DNA of 64,000 nt from Dermatophagoides farinae (GCF_024713945.1 NC_134678.1:5332001-5396000), one strand, 5' to 3'. Counted from the stretch's first letter, positions 8,671 through 21,322 are shown. Program-made: numbers and translations. Notes: generated from the sequence alone by a model not told the origin.

Positions 8671-11600
8671 TTTTATAAATTTTTATAATTTTATTTACGA
8701 TAAAAGAATCGATTTTCATCATTTATAGAATTATTACAAATATCAGAATTCTGTTGCAAACGTGTTGACAAAGAATTTTCTTTTCTTTTACTAATAGATG
8801 ACGCTGTTTTTCGAATCTAAATTTTTTCATTTGAATTTAGAATTTTTTGTTTCTATCTATTCATATCGTGCACGCGTTAATGGGAAAAAATTTAATTCAA
8901 TTAAATCATACAAAAAAAATGTATAATTCGCAACACGCGTGTGATCAATAAATTCAATGATTATATGATTTTTTTTTCTCAATTAATTCAATCGAAAAAT
9001 TTGGTGATTTATGACCCATTATGTTTGATGCGAAAATAATAATAATATATGTATGAATGCCATTATTCCTGAAGAAAAAAAAAATTCCAATTTTCATTCA
9101 ACTAATGCTTTGTTATCATGAACAACAATCAATGATGATGATTTCTGATGATGTTGTTCATTCGGTTCGTTTTCAACGCCATCACTATGATGATAGTGAT
9201 GAGAATGATTGATCATAATTTTGGCAATAAAATCGGCGCTGACATTGAAACATTGTTTTATATTCATATAACGTAATGTCAATGCATTAGTATTGTTAAT
9301 CATTATCATGGTTGTCGTCGTCGTCGTCATACTCGTCGTTATTGTTGTTGTTGTTGTTGATAGTACAATATTTTTTATCGGCAATCTTATTCGTACAATT
9401 GTTATCGGTATTTGCATCAAACTTTTATATTGATGATGACGTTGAATATGTAATCCAAAAAATTTGAAAATAAATATTGTTTTTTTTTCACGTAACAAAA
9501 TATTTTTGAGAAAACGAAAAAAAAAATTTCTCAACAATTTTTTTTTTTGAATAAAAATATAGAATTGATAAAGAAAATTGAACAGCATTAATTGATGAAA
9601 TGTTAAAAATTTACATATAATTATAGCATCATTTATTGATCACTAAAACGAAACAAACAAAAAAGAAACTCTTTTTCAATGTCGAAATGATATATTCGAA
9701 TATCTAATGTTTGTGCACAACACCGGTCTGGATCGACAACGATAATCTTCATTTTTTTTTGTTCTGTGGAATCAAATGAATGCATTAAAATCTTTTTCTC
9801 GTCAGTTTTTTTCCATTTTTTTTCTTTTTCTTGAAACAAGACATTACCATTCTAATTAACATTTGTTTGATGCTACATGATTCATTGAAGAAAACAAAAA
9901 TTTAAATTCAAAAAAAAAAATAACAAAAAACAAGAAAGATGAACACAACAACAACAACAAAAATCACATTCTAACATTGATCATCATTGCCTTGATTTTT
10001 TTTTGACGAAAGAAAAAAAAATGCGTGTATATGTATGTGTTTGAAATTCATTTTTTTTTTTATATTCGTTGTTGCTATCTATCGATTCTTTTTATGGCAT
10101 TCAAAGGAAAAAAAACAATGATTTTATCAATGTTTTTCACACATTTTCTTTATTTATAAAAAAAAAAAAATTAGCACGCACAACACAGCGATGGGTAATG
10201 GTAAATTCATAATCACATAAGCTATATAAGATATATAATCAATAATCAATGATCGATTAAATAGCTCAATATCAAATTGGTATATATTGATTTTCTGGAT
10301 AGAATTTTAATTTTTTTTATTATAATTGCCATCTTCATTGTGTATTGAAATTGATTTCTCTCTCACTTTTTCGTGTGCGTGTTGATAGTGATTATCGTGG
10401 TCGACATATATGCTAAATATATGATAATTTTTTCTTGAATTTCTTTTCATTTTCGTATGAATAAACGAATCAATGATTTGTTTATAACGGAATGGGTGAT
10501 TCATCATCAACATTATCATGAAAATCCAATGATCATCATCATATAAGATTTTTGTTTTGCATTTAATAATTAAAATTTTGAATTTAAATATTTTGAATTT
10601 TTTTTTAAATATGTACCAAAGATGTCATGATTGGCCATCGGCAATTGTCACTTTCAAAATTTTTTTTTTTATTTTTTTTTGAGAAAAAACCAATCATTTT
10701 TGTCATTGTTGGATTAAATTGAATTTTGTTTTTCATATCCATATCCTTGATTAAACAAATAATTAATTAATGTATAAATAAAATTAATTTTTTTTTTCTT
10801 GCAATCAATGGCCCATGTAATTCTTTGTGAAATTCGGTTCAAGGCCAAGGATATATCTGTGTGTTTCATTGTGATTTGACTCTTGAAACTTTGTCAAAGT
10901 TTATATCACATGATGACATTATTTATTATTCAGTATTTTTTTTTTGTTTTGAACACGCACACACACACACACACACAAATGGTGAAAGCAACAAAAAAAA
11001 AATCAAACGTAATAAATAAAAGAAATTCAAAAAAAAAAACAACAACAACGAAAAGAATCAAATGGCCTTCAAATTTTATTAAAGTTTCAATTTTGAATAA
11101 AATCTATTCTATTCTTGATCATAAAAAAGAATACATTTTCGATAAGAAAATTAATGACCAAAAGCATCTTCAGTTAGTTTCAATAAATAACATTTTGGTT
11201 CGAAAAATGAACAAACAAATTTTTTCCTTTGAAACACAATGATACTGTTTCATCACGAAATGTGTTTTTATGTTCCTTTGAATATTTAACTTACAATTAT
11301 CATTTTGAGCAAACACAAACTAACACATTTGAGATTGTCTTCAACCATAACAACGAAACCAGGATTATGAAAGTCAAACAAATTAAAAATGAAACGAAGG
11401 AACAAGAAAATGAAAAAAAATTGAGCTAAATTGATGTTGTGATCCGTTTAATCCGTGTTTTACTATGAATAAATTCTTGTCCTGTCCATTTGTGTATCTG
11501 TCATTTTTGTTTTTGTGATATGTACATAAAATTCGATGACAAGCTACTACTTACTGGACTACTAATTTCGTTTGTTCTTTGATATTTTTTTTGGGCATTT

Positions 11601-12057
11601 CTGGATAATTTTCCAAAAATGAATTCTTATATTCTGGTTGTTTTTTTTCATTTCAAACATTCACATTAAACACACAAACAGTTTGAAGTATATTTCTCAT
11701 GGTTTTTTTTCAAATTTTGAATGAAAAAAAATGAATAAATAAATTTCAATATGATAATAATCTTCTTTATCGAACCCTTTGAATATAAATAAAAATTTGA
11801 TATTGATGATTATCATTTTAAAAAATGAAAAATAAACATATAGTTGTATTGATATTGTGATTGAAAAAAAATTATAGCTTAATAGCTTCATCCATTTTTT
11901 TGACATGGGGCTCATACAAACACCTTGAAGATTCAAGTATGTATTGTGAATTTTGCATGAATTATTTTTTCGAAACAAAATTCATAAATCTTACAAAATG
12001 TTTACGTAGAACATCATAGACATATAAATATTATATTGTTATTATTATAATACATAC
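8671..12057. other. 3.4-kb stretch without a convincing gene (probably intron/3' part of the F-box/LRR gene)
   Basis: Apart from one weak exon candidate at 9.1-9.4 kb I see no supported coding sequence. The DNA is dominated by poly-A/T runs, a CA microsatellite (10958-10977) and ATC/GAT-rich patches, and the short open frames are low-complexity. The first few hundred bases upstream of 8670 must hold the ALG10 promoter. The rest may be intron and 3' sequence of the F-box/LRR gene, whose last visible exon ends in a good splice donor at 12057. Confidence 0.45.
9094..9385 (-). CDS. candidate last exon of the F-box/LRR gene
   Basis: A minus-strand open frame ends at the TGA 9094-9096. It contains LTLRYMNIKQCFNVSADFIA, which fits the LxxLxIxxC..V leucine-rich-repeat pattern seen in the exon at 12.1-12.8 kb. 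A splice at an AG just above 9385 would join in the right phase, but its pyrimidine tract is poor and the segment before the repeat is a Thr-rich low-complexity run. The intron would be about 2.7 kb. I list it because no other LRR-like exon is visible downstream of the donor at 12057. Confidence 0.2.
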
Positions 12058-12962
12058 CCGGCTATACCACGATCAGTAATACGCCAACAACATTTAAGAT
12101 TGATCCATTCTAATTGTTTTAATAATTTTCCAATAATTTTTAATAATCCATCTTCAATAGAATAAATATGTGCTAATGAAAGTCGTCGTAGTCCAAGACA
12201 TTGGCTAAATATATTGATCAATTGATTATTGGTTACATTCCAACAATGGTCAAGATATATGTTCTCCAATGTTGTTGTAAACATAAAACGAAATCCACGT
12301 TGCCCATAATCATCAACAGATATTGATCGTTCATTGACCACTGTGTTTTTACAGATGCATTTTGGATTGCCAACAACCATCATGTTCATCTTCATCATCA
12401 TCATCATTTTATCTTCGTAAAATTTATATTTATAGCTATGTAAAAAGATTTCATTCATCAATGTTTCATCATCAAGCCAATAATGAAAACAAAAATTTAA
12501 CGTCTTCATCGTTGTCGATGTACATCGTGGTTGTTGTTGTAAATGTGTACGTAATGAATTTTTCATTTGATGATTATACAAAAAAATTCCATCATCATTC
12601 TCATCATCGATAATATAATGTTGATCAAAATCTTGACACACATCATCATTAGTGGTAAGCAAATCTATTTGTACAATATTTATTTGTCGATTTAAATATG
12701 AAATGATAACATTATAAAATTTTTGACTAACAAATCGTATTGAAAATAATCGTTGAACATGTATATGATGAAAAATTTTTTCAACAATCAAGTCATTCTG
12801 TAACAAATCTATTATTGTTATTTTAGTCAAATTTTCAGACATTGTAGAATCATGTTCTTTGTTCCAAAACAAAGTGAACAAAAAAAAAACATCTGAATTC
12901 TGACAGGTTTTTATATCCGTTATGACTTGAGTATTTTTTTTTCTTTGTTGTCCAATATTCAT
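12058..12962 (-). CDS. F-box/leucine-rich-repeat protein, 5' exon(s)
   Basis: The frame is open from an ATG at 12962. A second ATG at 12842 (MSENLTKI) starts right at the F-box and is the better start, because the 40 residues between them are low-complexity. The F-box is IDLLQNDLIVEKIFHHIHVQ with RLFSIRFVSQKFYNVI after it. A low-complexity middle follows (Met/Lys runs, basic and His-rich). The end has three cysteine-type leucine-rich repeats: LENIYLDHCWNVTNNQLINI, LRRLSLAHIYSIEDGLLKI and LEWINLKCCWRITDRGIAG. The exon stops with a strong donor (GG|GTATGT) at 12058/12057, so more repeats should follow in a downstream exon that I could not place with confidence. The family acts as substrate receptors of SCF ubiquitin ligases; the substrate is unknown. 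Confidence 0.7.
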
Positions 12963-13012
12963 AAATTGTTAGTCTTTTTCTTTGTGAAACGTGAATGTTT
13001 TTTGTCTTTTTC

Positions 13013-13044
<32 letters not shown>

Positions 13045-16000
13045 AGAGAGAATTACGGTCATGGATTACCTAATGTTCCAAAAAGAATTACTATCATCAT
13101 ATTGTTATTAATCAAATCATATCATCATCATCATCATAATCATCATTATTATTATAAACATTATTATTCACAGTTTACTATTTCCAAAAAATTACCTTTT
13201 TATTACCGCACGGTATGATGTTAAAACATATATAAACCTAATTTTTGTTTGTACATTCATAAAAAAATCATAATTTATAAATGAATATTTTATATTGAAT
13301 GTATCATATATGAACAGTTTTTGACATAGAAAATTTCCGTTTCGTTTATTCGGATTATTATTATTATCATTATCCTATTCATTAGAAAGACGTACAATTC
13401 TTATTTATTATAATCTAAATTTTCATCATTATGATCAAGGTATCATTATTCATGGTGTGTGTGTGTATGCGTATTTTACTATAAATAATCATATGTATTG
13501 ATTTAATTGATTTCAATAATAATTTGCAGTGACGCAAAACAAGATCATCATCATCTACATCAACATTAACAACACATTGATCTTAATCGAATCAATGAAA
13601 ACTTTAATCAATTTTTGAAAGTTCCAGAGGCAATTTCAGTGTTATTGTTTAAAAAAAAATGATGAACCTTACACTTGTACATTTTGTACTCAAAGCCATG
13701 GAAGGGAATAAAATTTGCATATATTTGTTTTAATTTTTCATTTTAAAATAAAAAAAAATTTACCATTCCGCATATATTCATCCGCTGATTTTGCATTATA
13801 TTGTCAATACAAATGATGAATGAAACAATTTTCCAATGAAAAGAAAAAATTAATACGCTTATTGCAACTATCAATACGGATTTTTTGAATTTTAATTTCG
13901 TTAGTTTTAGTTTTCATTTTCATCAGTTTAGTAATACTAAAGTTTCCTACATCGTTGCAATATTATCCTGCATTCACCTTGAAAAATAATTTATTTTTGA
14001 GAAACTAAAAAAAAACTAAATAAATCCAACTTCTTTTTCTTGAATGATGATGATTATATGATTATCCGCTTGTCGTTGTTTACTGTATCTTTAAACACAA
14101 TGAATGAAACTAATTGATTATCATGATTATGTATGTACATTTTTTGAAATTAATAATTTTTTTTTGGACCAAATTTCTGTCTCAAATAATGACGAGCTTA
14201 TATAATTGCTTTTTGATCATTAATTATGATGATGATAATTACCAATCGAATGCATGTTAACTAACTTTATATTCTGTCACATTTTTTTTCGTGTAAAACT
14301 TTTATTTAGAAATCTTAAGATTCATTCCATTCATTGGAAATTCATGATTAAAGATCGTAATTCTAAGTTTGTTATGTGAACAAAAAAAAATTATTCTTCG
14401 TCCCTAATATGATGACCACGATGAATTTTTTTGTTAAATGAAACAGAAAAAAACTTGAATAATGAATGAATGAACCTTGAAATTGAATTGAATTTCATAT
14501 TGTTTTTCTCATTGATGTGTCAGTAAAGAAAAAAAAACGAATTTAAAATGAAAAACAATTTAATCTACAAGAAAAAAACCACCACGACTGATTTTATTAC
14601 AATCATCATTAATAAATTCAATTTTTATCAGCAACATTTGATTTCAAAATTCTAATATGGCACGCAAAAAACTCTTAAAAAAGTAAACAATAGATTTAAA
14701 TATATAACCTGAAGCGCAATAACAAGATAGATTCAATTATTTAAAAAAAAATAAAGACGAAAGACAAAGATTCGTGATAATTATCATTGTCAGGAAGTCA
14801 TCGTTTTGACAATGAATTTTTTCTCTTTATAAATTGAAACATTCAAATGTCCAGCGTATTAAATGATGATGATCATCATCATACTTAGCCATTTCGATGG
14901 CAATGAGGACATTCAAAACAAAAAAAAATGTTTTCAAGGTATTCATGGATAATATTTTTCTCCATGTCTATAAATTGGACAAGAATTATTATTCAATTAA
15001 ACAACAAAAGTAAAAAAAAATTTTAACACCATGGTCCATTAGTTATATTTATATGTTTTTATTCAATTCAAAATCGAAATTGTTTTTTTTTGTGTGCCAT
15101 GAACATACTTTGGATGATGGATCATCACCGTTTACACACCTGTCGATTTTTTTTTCATCTTCTAACCCTTTTCGGTCAATTCAATATAATCATTTTTTTT
15201 ATAGCTGCATTGAATTATTGAATAAATCTTTAATTGAAATCAATGACGAAATTGACAAGATCATGATGAAATTTTCATCCACATCTTGAATATATTTTTG
15301 ACGTTTACAATTCAAACCAACAAGTAACATTTAGTGAAGAGAATATAACATCATATCATAATGTATGATCTGATCTTATGGCAATATTTAATGTTTTTGT
15401 GTTGTCAAAACTTTTCGATATTAATCATGGACACTATAGTGTAGTATATACTAGATATATTGTTGTTGTGATGAATCAACAATAAATGTGTGTAGAAAAA
15501 AAAATGATCAAATTAAAGACTTGAAAATGAGATTTTTTTCTTTTGTTGTAGATGATGAAAAAATAAAATTATTCTGATTTATCATGTTTCCAAAAACAAC
15601 AGAATGTAAGTAATTAATATAAGAATTTAAATGGTATAATTTTCATATATAACAATGATCATATCATCAATCATCATGAAAAATTTAGATGGACATTCTA
15701 ATATAATGTGAATGTGTATAGTAATTTTAATCGTATTTTTTTCTGAGTTGATGATGTTTCATCACTGCATTAATCGATAAACGGATGAAACATTATAACT
15801 AGTTTTTGATGATGATGATTTTGTCTCATTCGAATCATTCATTTTTTTTTCTTTCTTCTTCCTTTATAACGATAAATATATCGATATTTAAAACACAATC
15901 CGGAATAACCTTGAATTGATGATGGAACAAGCAAACATATCTTCGATGTTGATAAAAACAAAAATCTTTTATTTCCATATAGATAACACAACAATGTTAA

Positions 16001-16281
16001 CAAGAGAGGATGGGTCAATGTGACCATTCAGGAACATTGCAAAAACAATATTAAGGGCGTCATTCATTTCGTTTTTTTTTTCTCGTTTTGTTTTTTTATA
16101 TTACTGATGAAATTGAAAGGAAGAAGATTCACTTTTATTGCATTACGTTCTCTTCGAACATTCAATTTTCAATCAATACTTTTTTCTGGATTTGAGAATT
16201 GTGCAGAAGAGAAACGATGAAATGAATTTCAAAAAAAAAAAAAAAAAAAAATGAAGATGAACATCACCATAATATTGAGGC
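12963..16281. other. 3.3-kb intergenic region
   Basis: I see no supported gene here. It holds a TG microsatellite at 13013-13037, many ATC/GAT clusters and poly-A/T tracts. The left end should carry the promoter of the F-box/LRR gene (minus) and the right end that of the Pro/Ser-rich repeat gene (plus). Its size is large for such a compact genome, so distal regulatory elements or an unrecognised non-coding RNA are possible. Confidence 0.4.
13013..13037 (+). repeat. TG dinucleotide microsatellite
   Basis: About twelve TG copies just upstream of the F-box/LRR gene. Similar tracts occur at 10958-10977 (CA), 44879-44902, 46579-46602 and 57505-57521 (TG), and an AG tract at 42837-42857 lies in the NDNF first intron. 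Confidence 0.9.
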
Positions 16282-16290
16282 TATATAAAA
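16282..16290 (+). promoter_or_regulatory. TATA box of the Pro/Ser-rich repeat protein gene
   Basis: TATATAAAA stands in a locally less AT-rich context (GAGGC before, GCCGATG after) 221 bp upstream of the start codon at 16511. Transcription should start near 16312-16318, leaving a leader of roughly 195 bases. A clear TATA box fits a tissue-specific, highly expressed structural or secreted protein gene. No transcript evidence is available. Confidence 0.6.
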
Positions 16291-16510
16291 AGCCGATGAT
16301 CAAAAGGGAATTGCTTGAATTTTTTCACTCTTTCACAAAAAAATTGAATTTTTTTTCTTGTTAGCTCGCAGTGCGAGCTTGATTTTTTTTTTATTTTCGT
16401 TCATCTCAATCATAAAAGAATCGTTTCGTTTTTCGAACAAGCAGATTGTTTGATCGAGTGATTAGATTCGAGACAGAATTTTCAAAGTTTTTTCATATCA
16501 AAAAATTAAA

Positions 16511-19500
16511 TGATGTTCCAGAAGGTAATGATCAAACGAAAAAAAAAATTTGTTGAAATGTAAAACAATTCTATAGAACTTTAAAAATGGAAATTATTTC
16601 ATTAAACACTTTTTCACTTCTGACAGCTAACCGTGGTTTTTGCCGTTGTGATTATAACCAGATTTGCCACCGCTGATCATTGGAAACGTGATGGCGATGA
16701 ATGGTGGAAATCCTATGAAATTGCGTGAGTGTTTGATAAAAAAATTAATTTTGAAGTAACCATTATTAAAATAGTGAATATAAATAAAACGATTCCATTT
16801 ACAGGCGTAGTGAAAGACAAGCGCAAGAATTTTTTCAAGAAGGTCAAATTGTACAATTGAATCAATTCGAAGATCAAGATGAAGACCATACATTGGCCGA
16901 AGTTGTTGATGATAAAGCACGTCCACAATTTATTTCAATTGCGACAGATCGAATAAGACCAAATCAACCATCACTAACAGCTAGTGTAAGACCAGGGGGG
17001 TTCGGTCAAAGAATTAGTGGTAGTCAAGAAATATCCACATCAACACAATCCAGACCTACTCAAGAATTTTCTGGTTCTATTCGTCCATCAATAGGAAGTC
17101 AAGGGGGTGGCATTCTTCTGGTTGCTGTGAACGAAGATGAACAACCATTACCCGCACCACGACCAATTCAGCCATCTGGTCCATCTTCATTCGGAACATT
17201 GTCAGCACCAGCTCCAAGACCAGCTCAGCCAACTGGTCCATCATTTGGAACATTGCCAAGCCCAAGCTTGCCAGCTCCATTACCGGCACCACGTCCAGCT
17301 CAGCCATCCGGTCCATCATTTGGAACATTGACAGTTCCAGCTCGGCCATCAGGTACATCTTCATTTGGAACATTCCCAGCACCAGCTCCAAGACCAGCTC
17401 AGCCAACTGGTCCATCATTTGGAACATTGCCAAGCCCAAGCTTGCCAGCTCCATTACCAGCACCACGTCCAGCTCAGCCATCCGGTCCATCATTTGGAAC
17501 ATTGACAGTTCCATCTCCAAGACCAGCACAACCTTCCGGTCCATCTTCATTCGGAACATTGACAGTTCCATCTCCAAGACCAGCACAACCTTCCGGTCCA
17601 TCTTCATTCGGAACATTGACAGTTCCAGCTCCAAGACCAGTTCAGCCATCTGGTCCATCTTCATTCGGAAAATTGCCAGCACCAGCACCACGTCCAATTC
17701 AGCCATCCGCTCAATCAATTGGATCTTCAGCCCGTCCTGCGGTAATTCCATCACCACAAAAACCAATTCAACCGTTAACAGGTCCACAAGCTCAATTCAA
17801 TATTGAACAACAAAAAGACATCATTGATGAGGAAGAAAGTCCAATTGTTCCTATTCAACGGACGAAACCATCCTCATTTGGAACTTTGCCCACACCACGT
17901 CCCTCGCTTCCTAAACCAATTCAAACATCCGGTTCATCATTTGGAACATTACAAAGCCCAAGCTTTCCAACTCCATTACCAGCACCACGTCCAGCTCAGC
18001 CATCCGGTCCATCATTTGGAACATTGACAGTTCCAGCTCCAAGGCCAGCACAACCATCCGGTCCATCATTTGGAAAATTGCCAAGCCCAAGCTTGCCAGC
18101 TCCATTACCAGCACCACGTCCAGCTCAGCCCTCCGGTCCATCTTCATTTGGAACATTTCCAGCACCAGCTCCTAGACCCGCTCAGCCATCTGGTCCATCA
18201 TTTGGAACCTTGACAGTTCCAGCTCAGCCATCCGGTCCATCTTCATTTGGAACATTGACAGTTCCATCTCAAAGACCAGCTCAACCATCTGGTCCATCAT
18301 TTGGAACATTGACAGCTCCCGCTCAGCCATCCGGTCCATCTTCATTTGAAACATTGTCAGCACCAGTTCCAATACCAGCTCAGCCATCCGGTCCATCATT
18401 TGGAACATTGACAGTTCCAGCTCCAAGACCAGTTCAGCCATCTGGTCCTTCATTTGGAACATTACCAAGCCCAAGCTTGCCAGCTCCATTACCCGCACCA
18501 CGTCCAGCTCAGCCATCCGGTCCATCTTCATTAGGAACATTTCCAGCACCAGCTCCAAGACCAGTTCAGCCAACTGGTCCATCATTTGGGACATTGCCAA
18601 GCCCAAGCTTGCCAGCTCCATTACCGGCACCACGTCCAGCTCAGCCATCCGGTCCATCATTTGGAACATTGACAGTTCCAGCTCCTAGACCCGCTCAGCC
18701 ATCTGGTCCATCATTTGGAACATTGACAGTTCCATCTCAGCCATCCGGTCCATCATTTGGAACATTGACAGTTCCAGCTCCAAGACCAGTTCAGCCATCT
18801 GGTCCTTCATTTGGAACATTACCAAGCCCAAGCTTGCCAGCTCCATTACCCGCACCACGTCCAGCTCAGCCATCCGGTCCATCTTCATTTGGAACATTGT
18901 CGGCACCAGCTCCAATACCAGCTCAGCCATCTGGTCCTTCATTTGGAACATTACCAAGCCCAAGCTTGCCAGCTCCATTACCAGCGCCACGTCCAGTTCA
19001 GCCATCCGGACCATCTTCATCCGGAACATTAACAGTTCCAGCTCAGCCATCCGGTCCATCATTTGGAAAATCACCATTTACAGGAGGTGTTAAAGGTCAA
19101 AAAACTTCCTCAAGCAGTCTAACACGCCCACGTTTAACATCTCCCTCACCATCCCAACCATCCAGTCCATCATTTGGAACATTGACAGTTCCATCTCCAA
19201 GACCAGCGCAACCTTCCGGTCCATCATTTGGAACATTACCAAGCCCAAGCTTGCCAGCTCCATTACCAGCACCACGTCCAATTCAGCCTTCTGGTCCATC
19301 ATTTGGAACATTGACAGTTCCAGCTCCAAGACCAGCGCAACCTTCCGGTCCATCATTTGGAACATTACCAAGCCCAAGCTTGCCAGCTCCATTACCAGCA
19401 CCACGTCCAATTCAGCCTTCTGGTCCATCATTTGGAACATTGACAGTTCCAGCTCCAAGACCAGCGCAACCTTCCGGTCCATCATTTGGAACATTACCAA

Positions 19501-21077
19501 GCCCAAGCTTGCCAGCTCCATTACCAGCACCACGTCCAATTCAGCCATCTGGTCCATCTTCATTCGGAACATTGTCAGCACCAGCTCCAAGACCCGCTCA
19601 GCCATCTGGTCCATCATTTGGAACATTGACAGTTCCAGCTCCAAGACCAGTTCAGCCATCTGGTCCTTCATTTGGAACATTGACAGTTCCAGCCCAGCCA
19701 TCTGGTCCATCATTTGGAATATTGACAGTTCCAGCTCCTAGACCAGCTCAACCATCCAGTCCATCATTTGGAACATTGACAGTTCCATCTCTAAGGCCAG
19801 CGCAACCATCCGGTCCATCATTTGGAAAATTGCCAAGCCCAAGCTTGCCAGCGCCATTACCAGCACCAAGACCAGCTCAGCCATCTGCTCCTTCATTCGG
19901 AACATTACCCAGCCCAAGCTTGCCAGCTCCATTACCAGCTCCAAGACCAGCTCAGCCATCCGGTCCATCATTTGGAACATTGTCAGCACCAGCTCCAAGA
20001 CCAGCTCAGCCATCCGGTCCATCATTTGGAACATTGACAGTTCCAGCTCCAAGACTAGCTCAGCCATCTGGTCCATCATTTGGAAAATCATCATTTGCAG
20101 GAGGTGTTAAAGGTCAAAAAACTTCCCAAAGCAGTCTATCACCCCCACGTTTTCCATCTCCCACACTGACAGTTCCAGCTCCTAGACCAGTTCAGCCATC
20201 CGGTCCATCATTTGGAACATTGACAGTTCCAGCTCCAAGACCAGTTCAGCCATCCGGTCCATCATTTGGAACATTACCAAGCCCGAGCTTGCCAGCTCCA
20301 TTACCAGCACCACGTCCAGCTCAGCCATCCGGTCCATCATTCGGAACATTGACAGTTCCAGCTCCAAGGCCAGCGCAACCATCCGGTCCATCTTCATTCG
20401 GTACATTGCCAGCACCAGCTCCAATACCAGTTCAACCATCTGGTCAATCTTCATTTGGAACATTGACAGTTCCAGCACAACCTTCCGGTCCATCTTCATT
20501 CGGAACATTGACAGTTCCATCTCCAAGACCAGCTCAACCATCCGGTCCATCTTCATTCGGAACATTGTCAGCACCAGCTCCAAGACCAGTTCAACCATCT
20601 GGTCAATCTTCATTTGGAACATTGACAGTTCCATCTCCAAGACCAGCTCAACCATCCGGTCCATCTTCATTCGGAACATTGTCAGCACCAGCTCCAAAAC
20701 CAGTTCAACCTTCCGGTCCATCTTCGTTCGGAACATTGACAGTTCCAGCTCCAAGGCCAGCACAACCTTCCGGTCCATCTTCGTTCGGAACATTGACAGT
20801 TCCAGCTCCAAGACCAGCTCAGCCACCCGGTCCATCATTCGGAACATTGACAGTTCCAGCTCCAAGACCAGCTCAGCCATCTGGTCCATCTTCGATTGGA
20901 TCTCTAGCAAGTCCTGCTCAACCTTCTTCTCCAACTTCATCATTATCGTCAGGTACATCTTCCGGCGAAGAATATGGTGTGAAAGGTGGTAGTAGTAAAA
21001 CAAAAGGTCGCGGCTTCAATCCTAATTATCCTCGATTCAATCCACGACTAAACCGTGCTATAACTCAAGCTGCTTAA
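16511..21077 (+). CDS. secreted giant Pro/Ser-rich tandem-repeat protein
   Basis: Exons 16511-16525, 16627-16724 and 16805-21077 join in frame into 1461 residues. The first two exons encode a signal peptide (FQKLTVVFAVVIITRFATA) and a charged, Trp-rich start (DHWKRDGDEWWKSYE). A short acidic region (QFEDQDEDHTLAEV) follows. From about residue 150 the chain consists of roughly 58 tandem units, each opening with SGPS(S)FG. There are three main types: 18-19 residues (FGTLTVPAPRPAQP), 25 residues (FGTLPSPSLPAPLPAPRPAQ) and 14 residues (FGTLTVPAQP). Two spacers carry GKSxFxGGVKGQKTS, and a tail ends RGFNPNYPRFNP then RLNRAITQAA. The repeats hold no Cys and almost no charge except Arg, so an extended proline-rich chain, probably O-glycosylated, is expected. 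Cuticle, eggshell, cement or mucus are possible sites. I know no homologue. Many antisense open frames are by-products of the repeats. Confidence 0.85.
17180..20890 (+). repeat. coding minisatellite array of ~58 units (42/54-57/75 bp)
   Basis: The repeat region is made of interspersed 54-57-bp, 75-bp and ~42-bp units sharing the stretch TCCATCATTTGGAACATT. The 75-bp type always carries CCAAGCCCAAGCTTGCCAGC. The array is broken by a unique segment near 17700-17880 and by two related spacers near 19060-19160 and 20090-20165. Unit order is not strictly periodic, which points to repeated unequal exchange or gene conversion. Confidence 0.95.
19170..19556 (+). repeat. three near-identical 129-bp higher-order repeats
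   Basis: The dimer of one 54-bp and one 75-bp unit occurs three times in a row, at 19170-19298, 19299-19427 and 19428-19556. By eye the copies differ by only a few bases. They encode the same 43 residues apart from one Ser/Ala change near the start. This is the youngest-looking part of the array. Confidence 0.9.
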
Positions 21078-21278
21078 CACCTCATTTGTATCATTTTTTC
21101 AAAGTGGTTTGTTTAGTTGGAATTTTCTTGTCATTTGTCACAAACCATGAATATTGTTTTTCTCTATCATTTTCATACAAATTTCGTTTCAGTTTTTTTT
21201 GCTTGCTTATGAATTTTTCTTTCAACTGCCATGCATTCGATTCAATATACAGTGGAAAATGTTTTACCTTCCCTATAT

Positions 21279-21322
21279 AATAAAATTTGAAATATTGACT
21301 AGTTTCGTTTCAAAGGAAACGA
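21279..21322 (+). terminator. poly-A signal and downstream hairpin of the repeat-protein gene
   Basis: AATAAA at 21279-21284 lies 200 bp after the stop codon. It is followed by a 7-bp inverted repeat, TCGTTTC (21305-21311) and GAAACGA (21316-21322), with a 4-base loop and then a T-rich run. The poly-A signal is a fair prediction. A role of the hairpin in 3'-end formation between these convergent genes is inference. Confidence 0.4.

Noticed and set aside
9633-9839. Minus-strand frame with a non-repetitive end (KIIVVDPDRCCAQTLDIR)
   Set aside because: It looked like an exon, but the in-phase join to the F-box/LRR exon gives a different frame with no leucine-rich pattern, and no other gene can use it.
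10883-11429. Plus-strand frames of 119 and 66 codons
   Set aside because: They consist mostly of Lys/Asn and a CA-repeat-derived His-Thr run, and no promoter or relative is evident.
15053-16220. Short frames before the repeat-protein gene, on both strands
   Set aside because: Phe/Ser-rich or derived from poly-T; the TATA box and signal-peptide exons place the real gene start further right.
17077-21003. Several long antisense open frames rich in Met, Glu and Leu opposite the repeat array
   Set aside because: They are produced by the biased repeat codons read backwards, have no splice or start support and repeat the same period as the sense array.
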